This document shows, piece by piece, positions 16,544 to 25,619 of a DNA stretch of 64,000 bases. The DNA comes from Thiobacillus denitrificans (lineage in GTDB: Bacteria; Pseudomonadota; Gammaproteobacteria; Burkholderiales; Thiobacillaceae): the NCBI GenBank assembly GCA_020723405.1, contig DYIY01000003.1, positions 1-64,000 on the forward strand. The letters are read 5' to 3'. The notes under the pieces are model-generated. The model made no database searches and was not told the DNA's origin. It was given only the letters and a program-made list of their open reading frames with translations. Within the stretch, counting starts at the first letter, position 1. Each line of letters starts with the position of its first letter. A program made the translations under genes and the position numbers.

Positions 16544-17977
16544 TCATCCGGCTCGAGTTGAATGCAAAGGCCATGCCCTCAACAGTACGGCAGAGAGCAC
16601 GACAAACAAGGCAGATTTGGCCAGCAAGGCAGTCCAGTCGCCACCCATGGATTGGGAGATTGCGTAATGTCCTGCTACGCCAAGCAGAAAAATCATGGTC
16701 GGCCGGAACAGCCGCACGAGAGGAAATGCATCGATGTGCAGGATGTGCCGCACGACGAACCAAGCAATGAAGACCATCAACAAAAATGAGACAAGAGTTG
16801 TGTAGGCAGCTGCCTCATAACCGAATACTGGTAGCAACCACAAATTGAGTCCCCAGTTCGACACGGCACCGATCAAGGCAATTATGGATACATGCCACAT
16901 TCGCTTTGAATACGACACCTCGCGCAGGTATATTTTGTATACTGAATTGAAGACGTAGCCAATAACAATGATAGGAATGATCGGCAGCGCTTCCTGAAAG
17001 GCTCTGCTCGCCAGAATCTGCAACAACTCCTGGCTGAAGCAGATCAGGCCCAGCGCGAAACTCAATGTGATACGGAAGTTAAAATCAGACAAATCATCTG
17101 CCTTGCCTCGTTCGCCTGAATTAAGATGTTTGAACCAATAGGGCACAAGAGCAGAATGTAGCGCCGTACTGGCCATGTCGAGCAACATGCCCACATTGTA
17201 GGCGAGGCTGTAAAGGCCCGCCTCCGCCGGGCCGATCATTTTGTTGATCATGATCCTGTCCAGTTGCCCCAGCACGATGTTGCCTAAGGAATAGAACACC
17301 AGAGGCAGGGAGTAAACGGCCATGTAGTTGAAGTGTTCCTTGCAGGGTTCCCAGTGCGCTTGTCTTGCCAGCGTGAGCAGCACCCAGATGGCAACTATGC
17401 CAAAGGCAATTGTGCTTCCAAGTATCGGACCAAGATGGCGTTCTGAAGCCAGAAAAAATAGCAACCCCACCCCAAGGGTTACCCCGCCATAGCCCCGTAA
17501 AACCGAGACAACAAAAAGGACCTTGCTTTTCTGAGTGGCGACGCATTGCGCATGAAACACGTTGAAGATCGCTGCGAACAGGATGGCCGGATACAGCAGG
17601 TAGACCATTTCGCTGGTGATGCCCAGACCTTTTGCCACAATGATCGTAAAAGGCAGTGTCGCCATGGCGGCCATGGCAACAGTGCCAACGGTGAGAAACA
17701 ATATGCTACCCATGAATCCGGAATCGTGGCCATCGGCTTCCAGGGTTCGGCGTGTGACGGAGGAAGCCACGTTCATCGTAAACAGAACGGCACCGATCGC
17801 TACATAGCTATTGAAAATCTGGTAAAGCCCATACTCGCCGGGAACCAGCAGGCGAGTGAATATCGGGATTGAGATCAAATGCAGAAATGCCAGTGCCGCA
17901 TGTGACGAAAAGTAGTTCAGGGCGTGGCGAAGAACGGCCCCCCGTCCGGACGGGGGGGGCTCTTGTTTTATGGTCAT
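16544..17977 (-). CDS. Polysaccharide flippase (Wzx-like, MOP superfamily)
   Basis: A 477-residue inner-membrane protein with about 12-14 hydrophobic segments. It has the family's N-terminal pattern (LNYFSSHAALAFLHLISIPIFTRLLVPGEYGLYQ) and the GPAEAGLYSLAYNV repeat of the second half. Such proteins flip undecaprenyl-linked oligosaccharides to the periplasm. In this locus it would deliver the glycan to the PglL/Wzy-like ligase at 39.6 kb. An eight-base C run lies at codons 7-9, but runs of this length also occur in unrelated genes here. Confidence 0.9.
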   Translation of the reverse strand: MTIKQEPPPSGRGAVLRHALNYFSSHAALAFLHLISIPIFTRLLVPGEYGLYQIFNSYVAIGAVLFTMNVASSVTRRTLEADGHDSGFMGSILFLTVGTVAMAAMATLPFTIIVAKGLGITSEMVYLLYPAILFAAIFNVFHAQCVATQKSKVLFVVSVLRGYGGVTLGVGLLFFLASERHLGPILGSTIAFGIVAIWVLLTLARQAHWEPCKEHFNYMAVYSLPLVFYSLGNIVLGQLDRIMINKMIGPAEAGLYSLAYNVGMLLDMASTALHSALVPYWFKHLNSGERGKADDLSDFNFRITLSFALGLICFSQELLQILASRAFQEALPIIPIIVIGYVFNSVYKIYLREVSYSKRMWHVSIIALIGAVSNWGLNLWLLPVFGYEAAAYTTLVSFLLMVFIAWFVVRHILHIDAFPLVRLFRPTMIFLLGVAGHYAISQSMGGDWTALLAKSALFVVLSAVLLRAWPLHSTRAG

Positions 17978-18017
17978 GGAAGCGGGCTGATGGAGAATGG
18001 GTGTTATTGCTTCCTGT

Positions 18018-18797
18018 TCAGCGGATTCGCTTGAGGAATCCCTCTGGAGCCACTGTTATCAGAAGCTTGTGTTGAATGCTTTTGTCAATTTCGAACTCTG
18101 GATGATTTTTCAGGTATTCGCTTACTGCGGTTTTTGGGTTGTTTCCAGGTCCCCAAGGTCGGTCTTGAAACATGCCACTTGGCATATCTTCGATGATGGT
18201 ATCGAAGACGACGCAATAACTCCCCTGGGAGACAAGCGGTGCATAAGCATCAAGCTCTCCCAGGACATGCTCGTGGGTATGGTTGGAATCCAGGCAGACG
18301 AGCACCCGGTTGAAGCCCTTGGCTACCCGCCTCACCTCCTCGACAACTTCCAGAGCGACGCTGGAGCCCTGGATCATCTGGATCCGGGAAGCCATGGGGT
18401 GGGCTTCTATGGCTGCCCGGTTGTGGGAGCGGATGTCGATATCGATACCCAGCACCTTGCGACTGGATTTCATGGGATTAATCGTTGCCCCCTTTTCGAT
18501 CGCTTCCGCCATGTCGAGCAACGCAAGCATCGAAGCGCTGAAGATGATAGAACCACCATGGGCGATCCCGGTTTCGATGATCAAATCCGGCTTGATTGCC
18601 CAGATCAACTCCTGCATGGCCCAGGCATCGTTGGGGAATTGAATCGCAGGCCTGCCCAGCCAGGAAAAATTATAGGCCCATTTGTGTGGGCTGATTTCAC
18701 GTATCCAGATGCGTGATAGAGCCTGCAAATCGAGATCTCGCCCCAATGTCTCGATATTCTCGTTCACTTCCGCACGGAATTGCTCAGTGGGGTTCAT
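18018..18797 (-). CDS. CmcI-like (cephalosporin hydroxylase family) SAM-dependent enzyme
   Basis: A 259-residue protein of the CmcI family, whose founder acts in cephamycin C synthesis and which has a class I methyltransferase fold. The SAM/active-site regions are LIIETGIAHGGSIIFSAS and KVLGIDIDIRSHNR, followed by VLVCLDSNHTHEHV and a C-terminal VFDTIIEDMP. In glycan loci these proteins are thought to be O-methyltransferases or related modifying enzymes, but the reaction is not established. I use the ATG at 18797 (GGAGG ten bases upstream); a TTG further up is in frame but weaker. It overlaps the WbqC-like gene by 14 bases. Confidence 0.85.
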   Translation of the reverse strand: MNPTEQFRAEVNENIETLGRDLDLQALSRIWIREISPHKWAYNFSWLGRPAIQFPNDAWAMQELIWAIKPDLIIETGIAHGGSIIFSASMLALLDMAEAIEKGATINPMKSSRKVLGIDIDIRSHNRAAIEAHPMASRIQMIQGSSVALEVVEEVRRVAKGFNRVLVCLDSNHTHEHVLGELDAYAPLVSQGSYCVVFDTIIEDMPSGMFQDRPWGPGNNPKTAVSEYLKNHPEFEIDKSIQHKLLITVAPEGFLKRIR

Positions 18798-19533
18798 CCG
18801 CGAAATCCCTCCAGTCAATTGATGTTGAGCGAATTACTTGAATACCCTCGCGCCCACGGTTGGCTACGAGATCAAGAGCCGTGACATAGGGAGTGAACTC
18901 GCTGTGGAGTTGAGGATATGGTATGTACTGGTAGTCCATATACTGCACGGCGATGCCCGATTTTTCGAAAAGGTAATGGTCCAGGTAATTGCGTGCCCCG
19001 TGACCCGTTATATAGACGTTGCCTCCCAGCGTTTTGACAATATCATGTAGGCGCTGACTGCTGCTCCCTGAAATACCAAGTGTGCCGGAATCCAGAAAGT
19101 GACAGCCATCTGTCAACCCGAAGTAATCTGCCATTACCAGAATGGATGCCTTGGATACGTCCGCCAAGGTCGTCGCAGGTTGCTCGAATACACGATCCAT
19201 CAAAGCCAGCATTTCATCCCGAAAGCGCGCTGTGACATAGGCCTGTCGCAGGATGTCCCGATGTTGGCTGCGCCAGTCAGACCGATCATCGATATACACT
19301 TCATTGATCTTCTGACCCCGATGCAGGTCTCTGATCGGTACGGTTATCCATTTCATTCCATGAGCGGTTTTGATCTGCACACGGTTAAAAAAGCCGCGCG
19401 TGTACTGAACATCATCGTAATGAACAAAAATATCAGCCAGTCGCACTTGTTCTAGCAGGCCGACCCATGGGAAATACATCGACTGTGAAATGACAATTTT
19501 TCCGATTTTTCGGGGGGGCATCAACGCAACCAT
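18784..19533 (-). CDS. WbqC-like family protein
   Basis: A 249-residue member of the WbqC family (named after an O-antigen cluster gene), whose biochemical role is not settled. Family hallmarks are the N-terminal ISQSMYFPWVGLLEQV, HYDDVQYTRGFFNRVQIKT, the WITVPI strand and the central SKASILVMADYFGL. A conserved GHGARNYLD segment lies near residue 190. It overlaps both neighbours, the formyltransferase and the CmcI-like gene, so the three are probably translated together. The ATG at 19533 has GAGGG six bases upstream; another ATG at 19521 touches the upstream stop. Confidence 0.85.
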   Translation of the reverse strand: MVALMPPRKIGKIVISQSMYFPWVGLLEQVRLADIFVHYDDVQYTRGFFNRVQIKTAHGMKWITVPIRDLHRGQKINEVYIDDRSDWRSQHRDILRQAYVTARFRDEMLALMDRVFEQPATTLADVSKASILVMADYFGLTDGCHFLDSGTLGISGSSSQRLHDIVKTLGGNVYITGHGARNYLDHYLFEKSGIAVQYMDYQYIPYPQLHSEFTPYVTALDLVANRGREGIQVIRSTSIDWRDFADEPH

Positions 19534-20207
19534 TCGATGCCCTCATTTCTCAGAAACTTATTGAAAGCTTCTGCGAGTCGCTGGTCTTGCAAGGCGGGGT
19601 TGGCCCAGGAGAGTATGGGAAGAACCGAGGCTGAAACATCATGGTCAATGAGTGTTGCAAGTGCGTCGTGTTCGGCCAGTTCCCACAGCACCAGGAGTAG
19701 ATACAGTTTCTGGGCAAATGAAAGTCGCTCAAGCAATTGAACCGACGCGCCGTGTGGAATAGGTGCAATCACCTGCCCCAGAATCGGGCCTGCATCCGAT
19801 GACTCATCGGTCAGATGAGCCGTGGCCCCCATGAAGCGGGATCCGCTTTCCAAAGTTCTGCGCACTGCACCAAATCCTGGGAAAGCCGGGAGAATCGATG
19901 GATGGATGTTCAGACAGATACCCCGCGCGAACAGATCGGATGACACCAGCCTCGAGAAAAACAGGCAGGTCCAATCCACCTGGTGCTTATCGAACAGCCA
20001 AGCGGCAGCTTGGCGACTGAAACCTTCGCGAGTTGGGTCCTCTATCCGCCGCCATTCAATCCCCAGGCGCTCACACTCGTTTTCCACGCCGCAAGGCCGA
20101 TCGGTAACGACCACTGTGACAGGCCTGTATCCGCATTCTCGCAGCAAGTCCATGGCGGCAACGAATACAGCGCCACCACTCGAACAAACAATCCCCAGAC
20201 GCGTCAT
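19521..20207 (-). CDS. Formyltransferase (PurN/sugar N-formyltransferase type)
   Basis: A 228-residue enzyme with the formyltransferase fold that uses N10-formyltetrahydrofolate. The catalytic triad can be placed at Asn100 and His102 (LNIHPSILPAFPG) and Asp138 (SSDAGPILGQ). It is far shorter than Fmt and is embedded in a nucleotide-sugar operon one gene away from a DegT aminotransferase, so a sugar N-formyltransferase acting on an amino sugar is more likely than a purine enzyme. That assignment is inference from context. It abuts the methyltransferase gene with a one-base overlap. Confidence 0.82.
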   Translation of the reverse strand: MTRLGIVCSSGGAVFVAAMDLLRECGYRPVTVVVTDRPCGVENECERLGIEWRRIEDPTREGFSRQAAAWLFDKHQVDWTCLFFSRLVSSDLFARGICLNIHPSILPAFPGFGAVRRTLESGSRFMGATAHLTDESSDAGPILGQVIAPIPHGASVQLLERLSFAQKLYLLLVLWELAEHDALATLIDHDVSASVLPILSWANPALQDQRLAEAFNKFLRNEGIEWLR

Positions 20208-20890
20208 CAGCCTGTGGACTTGCGATGAGCCCCATACCCCAACCCCGGGGCATCTTCACGATAGAGGTATAGGGTGTATTCAAACATTGGATAAGCATGG
20301 TCCATGCGTATGCGGGGGGTTAATTCTGTCATGCACCATGCCAACAACTCGACGGGGTTTCGGTAATAAAGATTTTGTGCCATGAAATTGACGTGAGTGG
20401 TCATCGTGTTGAAGGCGATGCCTATGTTGCACAGCGAAAACATCTTGGTAACCAAGGCCTTCGCGTATTCATCCATCTGGCGAATTGAAGCATCCAGTTT
20501 TTGGGTCAGTATTCCATTGCAAACGACATAGTCATAATTTTCCGTCGCATCCAGTTTCAGGATATCGCCGGTTGACCATCGTGCATTGGGGAATTTCTCC
20601 CTGGCGGCCTGAATCATGGGCTCGCACAGATCAATGCCGTGATAATCGACAGACATACGGCGCTCATGGATCAGGTCAAGTAAGCTGCCATAACCACACC
20701 CCACATCCAATAGGGACAGTGGATTGCGGTGGGGCATGCCTAACTCTGTCACGGCCAACATCCGGTCCAATCTCATGCGGTGATCGTCTGGGTTAACGCC
20801 CCAATCCACTCCCTCTGGCCTCTGGCCATGGCTCGCGAACGTACGGGAATAGTGTTCGCCCAGCGACCGGCTGATCTCATCTACACTCAA
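20207..20890 (-). CDS. Class I SAM-dependent methyltransferase
   Basis: A 227-residue methyltransferase with a clear SAM-binding motif I (LSLLDVGCGYGSLLDLI, about residues 58-74), an acidic residue at the end of strand 2 (YHGIDL) and motif IV-like DYVVCNGILTQ. Substrate is not evident. By position between the aminotransferase and the formyltransferase it may methylate the CDP-sugar or the finished glycan. It overlaps the DegT gene by four bases (ATGA). Confidence 0.85.
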   Translation of the reverse strand: MSVDEISRSLGEHYSRTFASHGQRPEGVDWGVNPDDHRMRLDRMLAVTELGMPHRNPLSLLDVGCGYGSLLDLIHERRMSVDYHGIDLCEPMIQAAREKFPNARWSTGDILKLDATENYDYVVCNGILTQKLDASIRQMDEYAKALVTKMFSLCNIGIAFNTMTTHVNFMAQNLYYRNPVELLAWCMTELTPRIRMDHAYPMFEYTLYLYREDAPGLGYGAHRKSTG

Positions 20891-22005
20891 TATTCTCTCC
20901 CACGTTGCATGCTCTCATATATCACCTTGCAAACCCGATTGATATCAGCGATGCTCATGTCGTGATAACTGGGCAAATTACAGGCGCGGAGATATATGCC
21001 ATAGGAGACTTGGTGTTCAATCTGAGCATCGAACATGGGCAATGAGGATAATGGCCAGAAGAAAACGCGGCCATCAATCCCTTCTTTCCTGAATAAAGCC
21101 AGAAGATGATCTCGATCGAAGGGTACGCCTTCATCAACAACGATGGTGGGCATCCAATAGCCATTCACTGTATCAATCTTCTCTGGATTCATGCGAAGGG
21201 GCAAATCCTTCAATCCCTCTCTGTAGCCCAAAAAGATGTTGCGCTTCGCATGGATCAATTCGTCAATACGCTCAATTTGGGCACACCCGATGGCAGCCTG
21301 GATGTTCGACATCTTGTACTTGAATCCCAACATGTCCGGCCAGAACTGCTTGGTCTGCCCCCGAGCACGTCCATGGTTGCTCAGGGTGAGGACATGTTCG
21401 TACAGATCCGGATCATTGGTGACAAACATCCCGCCTTCCCCGGTCGTCAGCGTTTTGGTGCCGTGGAAGGAAAACGTGCCGAACCTACCCATGGAACCGG
21501 CCCGCTTGTCATGGTAGATAGAGCCAATAGCCTCCGCCGCATCTTCGATGACCGGGATACCATGCTTATCACCAATCGCCAGGAGTTGATCCATTTCGCA
21601 CAGGTTACCGTAGAGGTGCACGGCGACGATGGCCCTGGTGCGCGGGGTAATGGCCGCCTCGGCCAACTCCGGGTTGATGCACCATGTGTCCGGCAGGATG
21701 TCGACAAAAACCGGCTTGGCCCCCAGGTAGGTGATGGGGGCCGCACTGGCGATCCAGTTTGTCTCCGCCAGGATCACTTCGTCGCCCGGTCCGACCCCTA
21801 ACGCGGCCAGTCCCATGTGCAGCGCCCCGCTGCAACTGGAGGTGGCGATGGCATAGTGCACGCCCAAGTGCTGTTTGAACGACTCCTCGAAACGGTTGAT
21901 GTATTCATGACAGCGCTCGCCCCAGCCGTTGCGCGCAGCGTCGGTGGCGTACTCGACTTCCTTTTCGGTAATCGAGGGTTTGGTGTAGAGGATGCGGTTC
22001 TTCAT
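20887..22005 (-). CDS. DegT/DnrJ/EryC1/StrS sugar aminotransferase
   Basis: A 372-residue PLP enzyme that converts a keto group on a nucleotide sugar to an amine, with glutamate as usual donor. The PLP lysine lies in SFHGTKTLTTGEGG, and VIEDAAEAIGS holds the aspartate that contacts the pyridine nitrogen. It resembles 4-aminotransferases of the perosamine-synthase type (NGWGERCHEYINRFEESF). The catalytic Lys rules out an RfbH-type 3-dehydrase. Given RfbF/RfbG upstream, the likely substrate is a CDP-4-keto-6-deoxyhexose, with the product then N-formylated. It overlaps both flanking genes by four bases. Confidence 0.9.
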   Translation of the reverse strand: MKNRILYTKPSITEKEVEYATDAARNGWGERCHEYINRFEESFKQHLGVHYAIATSSCSGALHMGLAALGVGPGDEVILAETNWIASAAPITYLGAKPVFVDILPDTWCINPELAEAAITPRTRAIVAVHLYGNLCEMDQLLAIGDKHGIPVIEDAAEAIGSIYHDKRAGSMGRFGTFSFHGTKTLTTGEGGMFVTNDPDLYEHVLTLSNHGRARGQTKQFWPDMLGFKYKMSNIQAAIGCAQIERIDELIHAKRNIFLGYREGLKDLPLRMNPEKIDTVNGYWMPTIVVDEGVPFDRDHLLALFRKEGIDGRVFFWPLSSLPMFDAQIEHQVSYGIYLRACNLPSYHDMSIADINRVCKVIYESMQRGREY

Positions 22006-23228
22006 GTCACTTCCAGTCGCGACACCGCCGTCACGAAACTGCCACCCCAGGCCCGGATGTAGACCAACTGCTGCATGATTTCAGCCTTGATGTTCCATGG
22101 CAGGATAACGACGAAATCAGGCCTCTCTTCCCTTAGCCTGGCCTCATCCACGATGGGGATGCGGCTGCCTGGCATGTATTTTCCCTGCTTGGCGGGATTG
22201 CGGTCCACCACGAACGGGATCAGATCGGGGCGTATGCCTGCGTAGTTCATCAGAGTGTTGCCCTTGGCGGCCGCGCCGTAGGCTGCCACGCGTTTCCCCT
22301 GCCGCTTGCATTCCAGCAGGAACAGCAGGAAGTCGTCCTTTACCTGGTCGATTCTGGCCTGGAGACCGGCGTAGTAAGCAGCCCTGTTCATGCCGCGCCG
22401 GGCTTCCTCCGCCAACACACGGTCTACCCGCGGCTCGCGCATGTGCCGGCCGGAATCTGCGCGCTGGGCGAATATGCGCAAGCTGCCGCCATGGGTGGGC
22501 AACTCCTCGACGTCGAACACAGCCAGCCCGTTTACGGCAAAGATGCCCTCGACAGCCGTCAGCGACAGATAGGAAAAGTGCTCATGGTAGATGGTATCGA
22601 ACTGGGTTTCCTCGATCAGCCGCATGAGATGGGGAAACTCGAAGGTGGCTACGCCTTGGGGCTTGAGCAGTAGGGCGAAGCCTGCGACGAAGTCGTTGAT
22701 GTCAGGGACGTGGGCGAGCACGTTGTTCGCTGTCGTCAGGTCGGCCTGCTTGCTCTGGGCCACCAGTTCCCGGGCCAGCCGCACTCCGAAGAAATCCTCC
22801 ACGATCGGGATGCCCTTGGCACGGGCAGCAGCGGCAGCGCTCGCGGCGGGTTCCACGCCAGTACAGGGGATACCGCGTGCCTTGACGTATTGCAACAGGT
22901 AGCCGTCGTTGGCGGCGATCTCGATCACGTGGCTGTCTTTGGTCAGGCCGAGACGGGCTGTCATTTCTCCAACGTAGCGCTCGCTATGGGCCAGCCAGCT
23001 GCTGGAGAAACCGCTGAAGTAGGCATAGTCAGCATCGAACAGATCGGCTGCCTGGGTGAAATCCTCGGTTTGTGCCAGCCAGCAGCGTTCGCATACCAGG
23101 ACGCGCAGGGGGAACCATTTTTCCGGGGCATGCAGGGTTTGCCCGGTCAGGTAGGCATTGGAGGGAGGGGCGCTGCCCAGATCCACGAGTGGCAGCCTGA
23201 GTTCGGCGCCGCAATGACGACACTTCAT
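22002..23228 (-). CDS. Sugar C-methyltransferase (NovU/TylC3-type three-domain)
   Basis: A 408-residue enzyme with the three domains of sugar C-methyltransferases. There is an N-terminal zinc-binding part (CRHCGA near residue 3 and CERC near residue 48), a SAM domain (HVIEIAANDGYLLQYV, then TTANNVLAHVPDINDF) and a C-terminal domain (VAAYGAAAKGNTLMNY, then FVVDRNPAKQGKYMPGSRIPI). Known members add a methyl to C3 or C5 of 4-keto-6-deoxy nucleotide sugars. It sits directly after the RmlC-like epimerase, overlapping by four bases. ATG at 23228; longer open frame upstream is the epimerase gene read in another frame. Confidence 0.88.
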   Translation of the reverse strand: MKCRHCGAELRLPLVDLGSAPPSNAYLTGQTLHAPEKWFPLRVLVCERCWLAQTEDFTQAADLFDADYAYFSGFSSSWLAHSERYVGEMTARLGLTKDSHVIEIAANDGYLLQYVKARGIPCTGVEPAASAAAAARAKGIPIVEDFFGVRLARELVAQSKQADLTTANNVLAHVPDINDFVAGFALLLKPQGVATFEFPHLMRLIEETQFDTIYHEHFSYLSLTAVEGIFAVNGLAVFDVEELPTHGGSLRIFAQRADSGRHMREPRVDRVLAEEARRGMNRAAYYAGLQARIDQVKDDFLLFLLECKRQGKRVAAYGAAAKGNTLMNYAGIRPDLIPFVVDRNPAKQGKYMPGSRIPIVDEARLREERPDFVVILPWNIKAEIMQQLVYIRAWGGSFVTAVSRLEVT

Positions 23229-23788
23229 GGTGTGTTGCCGGAAAAGTCGCTGCTCACGAACGGGTGCGCGGCATCCTTCAGTGACAAGCCGGAAACCGGC
23301 AGGGGCCAGCGGATGCCCAGCCGGGGGTCTTCGGCATGCAGGCCGGCTTCGGCGGCCGGCTGGTAAACGGCGGTGTGGAAATACAGCAGCTCGCAGTCGT
23401 CGCTGAGGGTCTGGAATCCATGGGCGAAGCCCTCCGGGATGACCAGTGTCTTGTGGTTGTCGGCACTGAGCAGCTCGGCGTGCCATTGCAGGAAGGTGGG
23501 AGAATCGGCGCGGACGTCAACGGCGACATCGAATACCTCCCCCCACAGGCAGCTCACGAACTTGGTCTCGGCATGAGGCGACTTCTGGAAATGCATGCCG
23601 CGCACGGTGCCTCGCCTGGCCGTCAGGGTGTGGTTGATCTGGGCGATCTGCCTGCTGGAAACCAGGGACTGCAATTCATCCATGCAGAACATTCGCTCCA
23701 GGTAGCCCCGGTTGTCACCGATGGGTTTGCGCTGCAGGACCTGCAGACCGGCGATCGGGGTGGCAAGGAGGTCGAAACGGGTGTTCAT
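23225..23788 (-). CDS. RmlC-like nucleotide-sugar 3,5-epimerase family protein
   Basis: A 187-residue cupin of the dTDP-4-dehydrorhamnose 3,5-epimerase family. Readable features are the N-terminal DNRGYLERMF, the RGMHFQKSPHAETK segment with the catalytic His and Lys, VDVRADSPTF, and PEGFAHGFQTL. In this operon it most likely acts on a CDP-4-keto-6-deoxyhexose rather than a dTDP sugar. It may be a mono-epimerase working before C-methylation; that is inference. ATG at 23788 overlaps the rfbG stop (ATGA). Confidence 0.88.
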   Translation of the reverse strand: MNTRFDLLATPIAGLQVLQRKPIGDNRGYLERMFCMDELQSLVSSRQIAQINHTLTARRGTVRGMHFQKSPHAETKFVSCLWGEVFDVAVDVRADSPTFLQWHAELLSADNHKTLVIPEGFAHGFQTLSDDCELLYFHTAVYQPAAEAGLHAEDPRLGIRWPLPVSGLSLKDAAHPFVSSDFSGNTP

Positions 23789-24855
23789 GCCTGCTTGGTT
23801 GCCACTTCGTATTCGTGAATTTGTCGCAGGCTGACTTCGGACATGTCCTGGCCGCTCCTCCAGGCCTGATGCCAGGCCAACGTCATGGCGAGGGCAGTCT
23901 CCAGATGCCAGCGTGGCCGCCAGCCCAGCTCGGCCTTGGCCTTGGCGCTGTCCAGCTTGAGGGTGTGCGCCTCGTGGGGCTGGGGCACGGCGTCGCAGCG
24001 CCATGCCGCGCCAGATACCTGGCTGCATAAGGTCTCGACGATCCATTGCACCGTCCGGGAATCGTTCTCCTCGGGGCCGAAGTTCCATGGCGCCGCGAAG
24101 GCCGGGCCTTTCGTGCAGAGCCTCTCGGCCAACATGAGATAGCCCAATAGCGGTTCCAGAACATGCTGCCAGGGACGCGTGGCGAGGGGGGAGCGGATAG
24201 CGAGGGGCTGGCCCGCATCCAGGGCGCGCAAGAAATCCGGTAGCAGCCGGTCGGCGGCCCAGTCCCCGCCGCCGATGACATTGCCGGCGCGCACGGTGGC
24301 GGCATGGATCCCGGCAGGCTCCAGATACGACCTGCGATATGCGGCAGTGACCAGCTCCGCACAGCCTTTGCTGCTCGCATAGGGGTCGAAACCGCCCATG
24401 GCCTCGTTTTCCCGGTAGGGCCAGACCCATTCCCGGTTTTCGTAGCACTTGTCGGATGTGACGTTGACCACTGCCTTCACACCACCTGTTTTTCGCACGG
24501 CCTCCAGGAAGTGCACCGTGCCCATGACGTTGACGGCGTAGGTTTCCACCGGCGCCGCGTAGGAATGGAGCACCAGTGACTGGGCGGCCAGGTGAAACAC
24601 CACCTCGGGACGAGCGGATTGCATGGCGCGGGTCAGCGCAGTTTCGTCGCGGATATCGGCAATCGTACTGCTGGCCAGACGGCTGTGTAGATCTGTGACC
24701 GTGAAGAAGTTGGGGTCGGTGGGCGGGTTCAGCGCAAAGCCATGCACTTCGGCTCCCATGTCGGCCAGCCACAGCGCCAGCCATCCCCCCTTGAATCCGG
24801 TATGGCCGGTGAGGAATACCCGCTTGCGCTGCCAGAAGGCCCGGTTCAAGTCCAT
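23785..24855 (-). CDS. rfbG: CDP-glucose 4,6-dehydratase
   Basis: A 356-residue SDR enzyme that turns CDP-glucose into CDP-4-keto-6-deoxyglucose. The NAD loop is LTGHTGFKGGWLALWL, followed by VFHLAAQSLV, VTSDKCYENREW, and the Tyr/Lys pair in DPYASSKGCAELV. The GNVIGGGDWAADRLLPDF stretch is highly typical of RfbG. Start taken at the ATG at 24855, which overlaps rfbF by ten bases and gives the usual family length; an in-frame GTG lies 30 bases earlier. Confidence 0.95.
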   Translation of the reverse strand: MDLNRAFWQRKRVFLTGHTGFKGGWLALWLADMGAEVHGFALNPPTDPNFFTVTDLHSRLASSTIADIRDETALTRAMQSARPEVVFHLAAQSLVLHSYAAPVETYAVNVMGTVHFLEAVRKTGGVKAVVNVTSDKCYENREWVWPYRENEAMGGFDPYASSKGCAELVTAAYRRSYLEPAGIHAATVRAGNVIGGGDWAADRLLPDFLRALDAGQPLAIRSPLATRPWQHVLEPLLGYLMLAERLCTKGPAFAAPWNFGPEENDSRTVQWIVETLCSQVSGAAWRCDAVPQPHEAHTLKLDSAKAKAELGWRPRWHLETALAMTLAWHQAWRSGQDMSEVSLRQIHEYEVATKQA

Positions 24856-25619
24856 ATCTTCCAGGGTGCCCTGCCTGAAGCCCACAGGTCTTCCAGCAGG
24901 TTCTTTTCACGCAGGGTGTCCATGGGTTGCCAGAAACCCAGGTGCGAGAACGCCATGAGCTGATCCTGCTCGGCCAGGCGCGCCAGGGTTTGACCTTCCC
25001 AACTGGTTTCATCACCCGGGATCAAGTCAAGGCAGCGCGGCGAAAGTACAAAAAAACCGCCATTGATCAGGCCGCCGTCGCCGCGTGGTTTTTCCGTGAA
25101 GCCGGATACCATGTCGCCGTACATCTCCAGGGCGCCATAGCGCCCTGGAGGCTGCACCGCTGTAACGGTGGCCCATTTGCCGTGCCGGCGGTGAAAGGCG
25201 ATTTCGGCGGAAATGTCGATATCGGCGATGCCGTCTCCGTAGGTAAAGCAGAAGCAATCCTCGCCACTCAAGTAGTCGGCAACCCTTTTCAGGCGCCCGC
25301 CGGTGAGGGTGTCCTCGCCGGTGTCGACCAGGGTGACGCGCCACGGCTCCGCCTTGTGCTGATGGACTTCCATCCGGTTGTCTGCCATGTCGAAAGTGAC
25401 ATCCGACATGTGCAGGAAGTAGTTGGCGAAATATTCCTTGATGAGATAGCCCTTGTAGCCACAGCAGATGATGAATTCGTTCACACCGTGCGAGGAGTAG
25501 ATCTTCATGATGTGCCACAGGATCGGTCGGCCGCCGATCTCGATCATGGGCTTGGGCTTGAGGTGGGTTTCCTCGGCGATACGTGTGCCCAGCCCGCCAG
25601 CCAGAATCACCGCTTTCAA
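24846..25619 (-). CDS. rfbF: Glucose-1-phosphate cytidylyltransferase
   Basis: A 257-residue nucleotidyltransferase that makes CDP-glucose from glucose-1-phosphate and CTP, the entry step of the CDP-sugar branch. The N-terminal signature VILAGGLGTRIAEET with KPKPMIEIGG is diagnostic, as are the FTYGDGIADID and INGGFFVL segments. The start codon is TTG at 25619, overlapping the stop of the preceding aminotransferase gene (TTGA), which favours translational coupling. Confidence 0.95.
   Translation of the reverse strand: MKAVILAGGLGTRIAEETHLKPKPMIEIGGRPILWHIMKIYSSHGVNEFIICCGYKGYLIKEYFANYFLHMSDVTFDMADNRMEVHQHKAEPWRVTLVDTGEDTLTGGRLKRVADYLSGEDCFCFTYGDGIADIDISAEIAFHRRHGKWATVTAVQPPGRYGALEMYGDMVSGFTEKPRGDGGLINGGFFVLSPRCLDLIPGDETSWEGQTLARLAEQDQLMAFSHLGFWQPMDTLREKNLLEDLWASGRAPWKIWT

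Noticed and set aside
17952-17959. Eight-G runs in the flippase and other glycan genes as phase-variation sites
   Set aside because: Runs of eight G or C also occur in priA, the helicase and the HD-GYP gene, so the length alone is background in this GC-rich DNA. Only the run that actually breaks wbpE was kept, with the ten-G run as a weaker note.
23225-25015. 596-codon minus-strand frame apparently fusing the epimerase to upstream sequence
   Set aside because: Only the last 187 residues match the RmlC family. The upstream part is rfbG and rfbF read in the wrong frame.
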